Source: Desulfobacteraceae bacterium (GTDB lineage: Bacteria > Desulfobacterota > DSM-4660 > Desulfatiglandales > Desulfatiglandaceae). Taken from it: 5,192 nucleotides of DNA. The DNA is taken from contig JAUWPC010000251.1 in NCBI GenBank assembly GCA_030611815.1, positions 1 to 5,192 on the forward strand. Reading direction: 5' to 3'. The position numbers and the translations under genes are program-made. Of the stretch, positions 1 to 5,192 are shown one piece after another. The first letter of the stretch is position 1; each line of letters begins with the position of its first letter. A model generated the notes under the pieces. The model was not told where the DNA came from. It made no database searches and worked only from the letters and a program-made list of their open reading frames with translations.

Positions 1-1125
1 ATGTTTCCCGCTCTTGTCTTGCCGCTCATGGGAAGGTATGGCATGGACCTGAGCCATGTCTTAGCGCTTTCTTTCTGGATGTATCTGCTCTTTGGCCTCA
101 CTGCTCTGCCATGGGGCATCGTGAGTGACAGGATTGGGGCAAAGCCTCTCCTCCTTCTCTTCTACACAGGTGCTGGTTTATGCGGATTAGCAGCGGGGTT
201 TCTTGTCGACTCTCCGGGGGCCTTTTCCCTCTGCCTGGCAGGGGTGGGAGTCTTTTCGGGCATATATCACCCGGCTGGCCTGGGTCTGATCTCCAGAGGG
301 ATCAGCAAGATGAGCATGGCCTTAGGATACAACGGCATGGCGGGCAATGCAGGTCTGGCCGCGGCTCCCATTTTGGCGGGAGTGATTAACCATTTCTACG
401 GCATTCAGATAGCATTTATCTTCCTTGGCTGCCTCAATCTCCTCGGCGCGGTCATTATGCTTTTCCTCCCCCTGATTGAACCGGCAAGGAATGAAAACAC
501 TGTATCCCAAGGGTCAATGAGACTGATGGTAGGCTTTGCCATATTGTGTATATGTATGATGTTAGGTGGTATCGCCTATCGCACGGTTACCGTAATCCTA
601 CCCTCCTATTTTGAGCTTAGAAACCCCGCGCTGCTCGATTGGATAAGCAGTCTGCAGTGGATGCCTGCCTCAAGGAATGTGGCGGCCACGGCCCTCTCAT
701 CCTCGGTGTTTGTGGTAGGCATGTTTGGACAGTTCTTAGGGGGCCTTGCCGCTGAACGGTTTGAGCCCCGTCGCGGATATCTCATCTTTCACCTGTTCGC
801 CCTACCCTTGGCCTTAGCCATGGCCTACACGACAGATGTTTCCCTTCTGCTGATAACCATGGGCTACATGCTCTTTCTATTAGGCATGCAACCGATTGAG
901 AATACCCTTGTGGCCAAGTTCACCCCGGACAAGCTGAGACACAGCGCATACGGCACCAAATTTATCCTTACCTTCGGAGTGGGGGCAGTCGCCGTTCACC
1001 TGGTTGGATGGATCAAAGAGGCATGGTCCTTACCCGCAGTATTTGTGGCCATGGCAATGGTTTCTCTCGCCATCGTACTGTCTATCTTACTACTGATGAG
1101 AGTAACCCGAAAGATCAGCATTTAG
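1..1125 (+). CDS. MFS transporter, probably 5'-truncated by the window edge
   Basis: Polytopic inner-membrane carrier of the major facilitator superfamily, expected to move a small solute using an ion gradient; the substrate cannot be read from sequence. About eleven hydrophobic segments are visible, roughly at residues 20-38, 47-69, 73-96, 106-130, 136-158, 175-199, 228-250, 258-277, 280-300, 316-336 and 344-368. The MFS motif A lies between the second and third helices as GIVSDRIGAK (39-48). The YHPAG segment (89-93) and the GNAG stretch (115-118) recall the FSR-like branch of the family. The first helix is represented only by about a dozen residues, so the true start is probably upstream of base 1 and the ATG at base 1 is likely internal. 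The gene ends at TAG 1123-1125. A glycolate/lactate-type oxidase pair lies downstream, so an organic-acid substrate is possible, but this is inference from neighbourhood only. Confidence 0.9.
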   Translation: MFPALVLPLMGRYGMDLSHVLALSFWMYLLFGLTALPWGIVSDRIGAKPLLLLFYTGAGLCGLAAGFLVDSPGAFSLCLAGVGVFSGIYHPAGLGLISRGISKMSMALGYNGMAGNAGLAAAPILAGVINHFYGIQIAFIFLGCLNLLGAVIMLFLPLIEPARNENTVSQGSMRLMVGFAILCICMMLGGIAYRTVTVILPSYFELRNPALLDWISSLQWMPASRNVAATALSSSVFVVGMFGQFLGGLAAERFEPRRGYLIFHLFALPLALAMAYTTDVSLLLITMGYMLFLLGMQPIENTLVAKFTPDKLRHSAYGTKFILTFGVGAVAVHLVGWIKEAWSLPAVFVAMAMVSLAIVLSILLLMRVTRKISI

Positions 1126-1247
1126 TGCCGTGTCCTGAAAGTTCTTTCTGCAAAAATAGCAATTGAAGTTGTCTGTGTAATAGTAATCGAATGACGATCA
1201 AGGAGTGACGAGTGACGAAGGAAAACCCTGTCCAGGCACGATTTTGG

Positions 1248-1262
1248 TCCCGCAGGGCGGGA
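1248..1262. repeat. GC-rich hairpin with AGG loop
   Basis: TCCCGC (1248-1253) pairs with GCGGGA (1257-1262) around the three-base loop AGG. No T-run follows on either strand, so it is not a canonical intrinsic terminator. Its core and loop closely resemble the terminator hairpin 42 bases downstream. Its right arm could also pair with the left arm of that hairpin. Confidence 0.5.
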
Positions 1263-1303
1263 TAAAAACTCACACAAATTAGGACGAAATAACAGCCACA
1301 TTT

Positions 1304-1330
1304 GACCCCGCCAGGGGCGGGGTTGTTTTT
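1304..1330 (+). terminator. Strong Rho-independent terminator downstream of the MFS gene
   Basis: ACCCCGCC (1305-1312) pairs perfectly with GGCGGGGT (1316-1323) around the loop AGG, and an additional G-T pair is possible at the base. TGTTTTT (1324-1330) follows directly. An 8-bp GC-rich stem with a tight loop and T-rich tail is typical of an intrinsic terminator on the + strand. On the - strand the bases after the stem are TCAAATGTGG, so it should act in one direction only. It lies about 180 bases past the MFS stop, so it either ends that transcript or belongs to the repeat-like segment around it. Confidence 0.7.
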
Positions 1331-1336
1331 GGATTC

Positions 1337-1401
1337 ATACTCTTACTCTTAATCATAATCGTTTTGAGTAAGATTATGATTATGATTAAGATTATGAAAT
1401 A
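1337..1401. repeat. Hexanucleotide tandem tract forming an inverted repeat
   Basis: The left arm consists of four hexamers: ATACTC, TTACTC, TTAATC, ATAATC (1337-1360). After GTTTT the complementary series runs GAGTAA, GATTAT, GATTAT, GATTAA, GATTAT (1366-1395), followed by a decayed GAAATA. The best stem is 14 bp, 1347-1360 with 1378-1391, leaving a 17-base loop. Several staggered pairings one hexamer apart are possible, for example 1342-1348 with 1366-1372. The tract lies between the terminator and the following ORF. It is AT-rich and too long for a typical terminator; its role is unknown. Confidence 0.75.
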
Positions 1402-1430
1402 GGGAAGTCATTTCGTTCAGGCACTATTTA

Positions 1431-1976
1431 GTGCAAGATAATCTCGATCTTGGAAGTGGGACCCTGGAAAAGATGGTTGCGGATATCAGAGATAGACCGA
1501 GGTTGGAGCACCTCGACATAATAGAGTTAAACTTCATTAGAGGTCAGGGGGACTTTCTATTCAGGCGGCATTACCGTATGGGCCTTCGCTCCCATATCAT
1601 GGAGGTGCTGAAGCCTGCAGATGTGGCAGAAGAAAAAAACGGTATCATCAAAGATGGCCTGAGGTGGTTTCCCAAGGCGACCCCCTTGAAGGTGTTAAGG
1701 ATCTTCAGAACCAGGTTCGACAACTTAAAAGATGCCGAAGAGGAGTTAGGGCGGGTAAAGATCGTTGAAAGGTATCTTGGCCCTGAGTATATTGCAAAAT
1801 CCGATGAATTCTTGGTAGATTACGCACTGGAAGGGAGATACGAACCGCTCCTCTGCGGGCTCCAGGAATACGTTGATGGCGAGATTTTAGACCCGTGGGG
1901 TCGTCGACCTCCTTCTTCTATCCCTCACGATAGCGATGCTGGTCGAAGATCCCGCTTTCGAGGCTTAGTTAAATAG
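1431..1976 (+). CDS. Hypothetical protein, probable truncated and frameshifted remnant
   Basis: I do not recognise this 181-codon protein with certainty. Residues 1-156 look like real coding sequence: charged, mixed helical and strand-like, with segments such as LIFRTRF-type (90-96), RVKIVERYLGPEYIA (108-122), EFLVDY (126-131) and LLCGLQEYVDGEIL (140-153). The last piece faintly resembles the hinge of a kinase-like fold, which is speculative. From residue 157 the frame gives an arginine/proline/serine-rich tail unlike the rest. The +1 frame from 1900 instead reads VVDLLLLSLTIAMLVEDPAF and then stops at 1966-1968, which suggests a frameshift near 1899. No C-terminal kinase catalytic motif follows, and only 62 bases remain before the next gene. 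The start is uncertain: GTG 1431 lacks a well-spaced Shine-Dalgarno sequence, the frame is closed by TGA 1395-1397, and ATG 1473 is an alternative. It abuts the repeat-rich segment on its left, so its 5' end may also have been lost. Confidence 0.5.
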   Translation: MQDNLDLGSGTLEKMVADIRDRPRLEHLDIIELNFIRGQGDFLFRRHYRMGLRSHIMEVLKPADVAEEKNGIIKDGLRWFPKATPLKVLRIFRTRFDNLKDAEEELGRVKIVERYLGPEYIAKSDEFLVDYALEGRYEPLLCGLQEYVDGEILDPWGRRPPSSIPHDSDAGRRSRFRGLVK

Positions 1977-1989
1977 GGCGCCCTCTGGG

Positions 1990-2029
1990 AAATTTAATCA
2001 CGCCTGAGGCGTGACTCAAAATTTAATCA
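1990..2029. repeat. Hairpin between two 11-bp direct repeats in the glcD leader
   Basis: AAATTTAATCA occurs at 1990-2000 and 2019-2029, a spacing of 29 bases. Between and overlapping them is a perfect hairpin, TCACGCC (1998-2004) with GGCGTGA (2008-2014), loop TGA. No T-run follows, so it is not a typical terminator. The second repeat runs into the Shine-Dalgarno of the next gene, so folding here could influence translation or mark an RNA processing site; this is inference. Confidence 0.6.
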
Positions 2030-2033
2030 GGAG
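2029..2033 (+). promoter_or_regulatory. Ribosome binding site of the GlcD-family gene
   Basis: AGGAG is five bases before ATG 2039. It supports that ATG as the start and overlaps the last base of the upstream direct repeat. Confidence 0.8.
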
Positions 2034-2038
2034 TTGTT

Positions 2039-3430
2039 ATGGACACACAGATACTCATCGATAGTTTAAAAGAAATCGTGGGAGCCGAATATGTCCTGTC
2101 ATCGGATATGGATCTGGCGCTCTACAGTTATGACGCGTCCCTGGAAAAGGGGATGCCGGATGTGATTGTAATGCCGGGTTCGACTGAGGAAGTATCAAAA
2201 ATCATGGCCCTGGCCTACAAGGAAAAGGTCCCCATTTTAGGCCGTGGCTCGGGCACCAACCTGACAGGCGGCACCATCCCTGTGAAGGGGGGGATTGTGG
2301 TCCATTTTTCCAGGATGAATCATATCTTAGAGATTGATATCCCCAACCGCACGGTGACCGTGGAACCGGGGGTTATTACCCTGGACCTTCAGACAGAGGT
2401 GCTCAAGAAGGGCTTTGTCTACCAGCCTGATCCCGCAAGCCAGAAAGTCTCGACCATTGGCGGAAACATCGCCGAGAATTCAGGCGGACCCCACTGCCTC
2501 AAATATGGGGTTACCTCAAATCATATCCAGGGTCTCGAATTGGTCCTGAACGACGGGACTGTGATCTGGACAGGTGGAAAGAGCTGGGACAATCCCGGAT
2601 ATGATATCAAAGGGCTTTTTGTTGGTTGTGAGGGGACTTTGGGTCTGGTGACCAAAGCCATCCTGAAGCTGGAACGGGCCCCGGAGGCAGTCAAGACCAT
2701 GCTTGCCATCTACGAGACTATTGAGGATGGCGCCAACACGGTCTCGGCCATTATTGCGGAGGGGATCATTCCGGCCACCTTGGAGATGATGGACAACAGA
2801 GTCATGCGGGCGGTGGAAGAGACCATCAAGGTGGGGTATCCCTTAGACGCTGCTGCTGTGCTGATCATCGAACTTGACGGCATGCCCGAGGGTATGGATG
2901 AAAATGCCGAAAAGATCATAGAGATCTGCAAGCGGAACAATGTGAGAGAAGTCAAACTGGCAAAGGATGAAGCGGAAAGGGGTTTGCTGTGGGCGGGCCG
3001 AAAAGGGGCTTTCGGTTCCGTGGGACAGGTACGACCCAGTTATCTCTGCTGCGACGGCACAGTACCTCGAACCAAACTGCCGGAGGTTCTGGGAAAGGTA
3101 ATTGAGATCGGGAAGAAGTATAATCTCCCTATTGGGAATGTTTTTCATGCGGGAGATGGGAACCTACACCCACTCATCATGTTTGATGAAAGGGATCCCG
3201 ATGAAAAAGAACGAGCTCTCAAGGCAGCTACCGAGATTTTGAAAGCATGCGCCGATGCCGGAGGCACTATCAGCGGGGAACACGGCATAGGACTTGAAAA
3301 GTTGAGAGAAACAGCATTCGTTTTTTGTGAAAATGATCTGGAGTTCGAGCGTAAGTTAAAAAAGGCTTTTGACCCGGATGATATCATTAACCCCGGAAAA
3401 ATGATTCCCGAACCCGTTTGTGTACAATAA
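2039..3430 (+). CDS. glcD: GlcD-family FAD-linked 2-hydroxyacid dehydrogenase (glycolate/D-lactate type)
   Basis: Oxidises a 2-hydroxyacid such as glycolate or D-lactate to the 2-oxoacid, passing electrons from FAD to partner subunits; the exact substrate cannot be set from sequence. The 463 residues are full length for the family. The PCMH-type FAD domain covers about 38-215, with GRGSGTNLTGG (68-78), PDPAS (130-134), GGNIAENSGG (141-150) and GCEGTLG (196-202). The FAD-oxidase C-terminal catalytic domain follows, with WAGRKGAF (318-325), the metal/substrate motif HAGDGNLHP (370-378, His370 and His377), SGEHGIG (412-418, Glu414 and His415) and the closing NPGK (451-454). All expected catalytic residues are present. 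No signal peptide or membrane segment is seen, so it is cytoplasmic, probably membrane-associated through partners. The GlcE-like paralogue follows after a 326-base repeat-filled gap. Related functions such as D-lactate or D-2-hydroxyglutarate dehydrogenase are alternatives. Confidence 0.93.
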   Translation: MDTQILIDSLKEIVGAEYVLSSDMDLALYSYDASLEKGMPDVIVMPGSTEEVSKIMALAYKEKVPILGRGSGTNLTGGTIPVKGGIVVHFSRMNHILEIDIPNRTVTVEPGVITLDLQTEVLKKGFVYQPDPASQKVSTIGGNIAENSGGPHCLKYGVTSNHIQGLELVLNDGTVIWTGGKSWDNPGYDIKGLFVGCEGTLGLVTKAILKLERAPEAVKTMLAIYETIEDGANTVSAIIAEGIIPATLEMMDNRVMRAVEETIKVGYPLDAAAVLIIELDGMPEGMDENAEKIIEICKRNNVREVKLAKDEAERGLLWAGRKGAFGSVGQVRPSYLCCDGTVPRTKLPEVLGKVIEIGKKYNLPIGNVFHAGDGNLHPLIMFDERDPDEKERALKAATEILKACADAGGTISGEHGIGLEKLRETAFVFCENDLEFERKLKKAFDPDDIINPGKMIPEPVCVQ

Positions 3431-3432
3431 AG

Positions 3433-3480
3433 AAGTGCCTAAAGTGAGCTAAAGTGCCTAAAATGCCTAAAATGCCTAAA
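3433..3480. repeat. Short tandem repeat of AAGTGCCTA units after glcD
   Basis: Five consecutive units begin three bases after the glcD stop: AAGTGCCTA (3433-3441), AAGTGAGCTA (3442-3451), AAGTGCCTA (3452-3460), AAATGCCTA (3461-3469) and AAATGCCTA (3470-3478). A partial AAGT follows. Four units are 9 bases and one is 10, with G/A variation at the third position. There is no spacer structure, so it is not a CRISPR array. The function is unknown; a protein-binding array or slipped-strand repeat is possible. Confidence 0.8.
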
Positions 3481-3580
3481 GTTGTGGTACACCGTTCACG
3501 GGTTCAAAGGTTAGATATCATCGGACGCTGGGATCTTAAATTTCATCCAATGGGCATTTATGAACTTCAAACCTTTACCT
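3481..3580. other. Gene-free spacer between the tandem repeat and the palindrome
   Basis: I see no coding sequence, promoter or terminator that I can support in these 100 bases. The only structure noted is a 7-bp inverted repeat, AAAGGTT (3506-3512) with AACCTTT (3570-3576), separated by 57 bases, which is weak on its own. The stretch GGTTCAAAGG resembles a tRNA T-arm, but no tRNA fold surrounds it. Confidence 0.5.
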
Positions 3581-3724
3581 AGTGTCCATCCAGAAATGAG
3601 ATAGTTTTTGCAAGATCAAGGAAGACGAAAATTTTAACCACAGGAATACATTGGGGTATTTCGAGGATTAAAATTTGAGTCTGACGCTGAGATTGCGGAA
3701 AATAGCCATTTATGGATCGACACT
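3581..3724. mobile_element. MITE-like 144-bp imperfect palindrome upstream of the glcE-like gene
   Basis: The left end AGTGTCCATCCAGAAATGAG (3581-3600) matches the reverse complement of the right end, AGTGTCGATCCATAAATGGC (3705-3724), at 16 of 20 positions. Complementarity continues inward. TTTTTGCAA (3605-3613) faces TTGCGGAAAA (3693-3702). AAATTTTAA near 3629-3637 faces TTAAAATTT (3668-3676). AATAC (3645-3649) faces GTATT (3656-3660) around a short loop. The whole segment can fold as one long hairpin with bulges. Length, terminal inverted repeats and absence of coding capacity fit a miniature inverted-repeat transposable element or a dispersed palindromic repeat. No convincing target-site duplication is seen at the flanks. 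Its right end is 19 bases before the ribosome binding site of the next gene. Confidence 0.65.
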
Positions 3725-3743
3725 TCTTAAACTGTAACCATCT

Positions 3744-3750
3744 AAGGAGT
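3744..3750 (+). promoter_or_regulatory. Ribosome binding site that sets the GTG start of the glcE-like gene
   Basis: AAGGAGT is six bases before GTG 3757, an ideal spacing. It favours GTG over the in-frame ATG at 3712, which lies inside the palindromic element and has no Shine-Dalgarno. Confidence 0.8.
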
Positions 3751-3756
3751 ACTCAC

Positions 3757-5192
3757 GTGGCAGACTTTAAAGAGTTAGTTGGAGGGCTCGCCGGCATTGT
3801 GGGCAAGGAGTTTATCAAGACCGGGCCTGATGTGATCAGAGATTATGCGGTAGATGAAATGGTCCCTGAGGCGGTGATATTTCCTGGGAACACTGAGGAA
3901 GTCTCAGGCGTGGTCACGTTAGCCAACAGGGAGAACCTGGCCATTATTCCATGCGGAAGCAGGACCAAGATGGCCATGGGCAACCCGCCAGCACGGCTGG
4001 ACGTGGTGGTATGCACCTCCCGGATGAACCATATGATTGATGTGGACACATCAAACCTGACCATCACAGTAGAGTCCGGTGTCAAATTCAGGGATATCCA
4101 GGCAAGGCTTGCCACCCGGGAAGATCGTTGCTACCTCCCTCTCAATGATCTAATTACCGAGGCCGATGAAGTTATCTGCTCTGATAGATCCCATAGCGGT
4201 TGCTTTCTGCCCATCGATCCTTCATACGCCGATTCGGCAACCATAGGTGGTATTATCGCCGCCAATTCCAGCGGGTCTCGCCGGCTCCTTTACGGAAATA
4301 TAAGGGATTCGATTTTAGGGGTTCGAATGGTAGCGCCCACGGGAGAAATCATCGGATCAGGGGGGAAGACAGTAAAAAACGTGTCAGGCTATGATGTCTC
4401 AAAGCTGGCGGTTGGTTCAATGGGGAGCCTGGGCATTATATGTGAAATGACGCTAAAGCTCCTCCCTTTGCCGGAGAAAATGGAGACCATCTTGATCTCC
4501 TTCGGATCCTTTTCCCATGTCTCTGCCTTTATCGAAGAGGTTTTTGAGACCCATCTGCTCCCGGCAGGTGTTGACGTGATGAACCAGGAGGCCTACAGTC
4601 ACCTGAATATGGATGGCATCCCTGATTTCGGGTCCAACGGCTATGTGTCCGTCATAGCCATTGAAGGCTTTGAACAGGCCGTAGGCCGCATGCGAACTGA
4701 GATCATGGGTATGGCCAAGGCCAACGGCGCCAGATCCGACGCACGCCTGCAAGAGGAGAGGCACCTGCTGTTCTGGCTTGCAAAGAGTAATCTTGATGCT
4801 GCTCTTGCAGACAGGGGCGCTGACCTCATCAAGGCCAAGCTCAATTACCCCATTTCAGAGTGGAGGGGGATTGCGGAGTCTGTGGAAAAAACCTTTTCCG
4901 ATGCCGATCTCGATTATACGCTCCAGATCCATGCCGGGAATGGAATCTGTTTGCCCCGGCTCCTTATTCTACCGAACGACGCCGAAGCGATGGACAGGGG
5001 CATACACGCAATAAACAGTCTCCTGGCACGCTGCCACGAGGTTGGGGGCAATCTGGTTATCGAAGGCGCCCCCGCGGAAGTAAAAGACCGTCTCAAGATC
5101 TGGGGAAAATCAGGTTCCGACTTCGTTGTCATGAAGCGGATCAAGGAGCAGATCGATCCATTAGGCATTATGAGCCCGGGACGCTTTGTGGG
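3757..5192 (+). CDS. glcE: GlcE-like FAD-binding subunit of a glycolate/2-hydroxyacid dehydrogenase (3' end cut)
   Basis: Probable second flavin-binding subunit of the GlcDEF-type complex, thought to work in electron transfer beside the catalytic GlcD. It starts at GTG 3757 with a strong ribosome binding site and is open for 478 codons to the window edge. It ends in DPLGIMSPGRFV (467-478), the family's usual C-terminus, so only a few residues should be missing. The PCMH FAD domain spans roughly residues 36-235. It has the GlcE-like signatures SSGSRRLLYG (171-180), RD followed by LG, GGKTVKNVSGYD (202-213) and GSMGSLG (220-226). The glycine-rich GlcD loop is replaced by PCGSRTK (65-71). Residues about 123-150 look like an insertion. 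Unlike the roughly 350-residue E. coli GlcE, it keeps a full C-terminal domain, but GlcD's second motif His is Leu399 and the GEHGIG His is Gly437. A divergent, independently catalytic oxidase is the less likely alternative. Confidence 0.85.
   Translation, partial: MADFKELVGGLAGIVGKEFIKTGPDVIRDYAVDEMVPEAVIFPGNTEEVSGVVTLANRENLAIIPCGSRTKMAMGNPPARLDVVVCTSRMNHMIDVDTSNLTITVESGVKFRDIQARLATREDRCYLPLNDLITEADEVICSDRSHSGCFLPIDPSYADSATIGGIIAANSSGSRRLLYGNIRDSILGVRMVAPTGEIIGSGGKTVKNVSGYDVSKLAVGSMGSLGIICEMTLKLLPLPEKMETILISFGSFSHVSAFIEEVFETHLLPAGVDVMNQEAYSHLNMDGIPDFGSNGYVSVIAIEGFEQAVGRMRTEIMGMAKANGARSDARLQEERHLLFWLAKSNLDAALADRGADLIKAKLNYPISEWRGIAESVEKTFSDADLDYTLQIHAGNGICLPRLLILPNDAEAMDRGIHAINSLLARCHEVGGNLVIEGAPAEVKDRLKIWGKSGSDFVVMKRIKEQIDPLGIMSPGRFV

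Larger units (their letters stand above)
1120..1434. repeat. Possible small inserted element bounded by a 9-bp direct repeat
   Basis: The 9-mer ATTTAGTGC occurs at 1120-1128 and again at 1426-1434. The enclosed 297 bases begin with CGTGTCCTGAAAG and end with CGTTCAGGCACT. The reverse complement of the right end, AGTGCCTGAACG, matches the left end with one gap and two substitutions. This is the arrangement of a small non-autonomous insertion with a target-site duplication. The segment has no credible ORF. It contains a GAGTGAC direct duplication (1203-1216), two GC-rich hairpins and a hexamer inverted repeat. Caution: the right copy of the 9-mer is also part of a local palindrome, GCACTATTTAGTGC (1421-1434), so the match may have another origin. 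The left copy overlaps the MFS stop codon. Confidence 0.35.

Noticed and set aside
1163..1195. TTGAAG with AT-rich downstream bases as a promoter
   Set aside because: No -10-like hexamer occurs at 16-18 bases; the nearest TAATAG is only nine bases away.
1976..1983. GGGCGCCC palindrome after the remnant ORF
   Set aside because: A perfect 8-mer without a loop or T-run is too short to support a function.
2521..3387. Several reverse-strand open frames across the GlcD gene
   Set aside because: They are shadows of a complete, well-conserved + strand gene and have no recognisable motifs or ribosome binding sites.
3433..3480. Possible CRISPR-like array
   Set aside because: Units are 9-10 bases and directly adjacent, with no unique spacers and no cas genes.
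3498..3515. GGGTTCAAAGG resembling a tRNA T-arm
   Set aside because: No acceptor stem, D-arm or anticodon arm can be laid out around it.
3712..3714. ATG as an earlier start of the GlcE-like gene
   Set aside because: It is in frame, but lacks a Shine-Dalgarno and lies within the palindromic element, whereas GTG 3757 has AAGGAGT at ideal spacing.
3843..5168. Open frames on both strands inside the GlcE-like gene
   Set aside because: The GTG-started + frame gives family motifs from start to window end; the others are unstructured overlaps.

Overview
The window looks like a piece of a chromosome from an anaerobic Desulfobacterota (former deltaproteobacterial) lineage. This is inferred from the GlcD/GlcE-type oxidase pair, the style of the proteins and the repeat-filled intergenic gaps; no marker gene is present, so the placement is tentative. 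All recognisable genes are on the + strand. The window opens inside or at the start of one gene and ends a few residues before the end of another.

Layout: (1) 1-1125, a major facilitator superfamily (MFS) transporter, probably missing its first residues. (2) 1126-1430, a 305-base gap with no gene. It holds a GC-rich hairpin, a strong intrinsic terminator, an unusual hexanucleotide inverted repeat, and outer ends that look like an inserted element (short imperfect inverted ends flanked by a 9-bp direct repeat). (3) 1431-1976, an unrecognised protein of 181 codons that appears to be a frameshifted, truncated remnant. (4) 1977-2038, a short gap with a hairpin between two copies of an 11-bp repeat, then a good ribosome binding site. 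(5) 2039-3430, a complete GlcD-family FAD-linked 2-hydroxyacid dehydrogenase. (6) 3431-3756, a 326-base gap holding a 9-10-bp tandem repeat and a 144-bp imperfect palindrome resembling a miniature inverted-repeat element. (7) 3757-5192, a GlcE-like FAD-binding paralogue starting at GTG and running off the window.

The two FAD proteins are probably subunits of one glycolate/D-lactate-type 2-hydroxyacid dehydrogenase complex: the GlcD subunit keeps all the catalytic histidines, while the GlcE-like subunit has lost two of them. In such loci an iron-sulfur GlcF-type subunit usually follows, and would be expected just beyond the right edge. The MFS protein could carry the substrate, but the terminator and degraded gene between them argue against one simple operon.

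I see no CRISPR array, tRNA, rRNA, phage gene or defence system. The most notable signals are the stacked non-coding repeats in every gap and the atypical full-length GlcE-like protein; nothing here clearly forms a new biological system.
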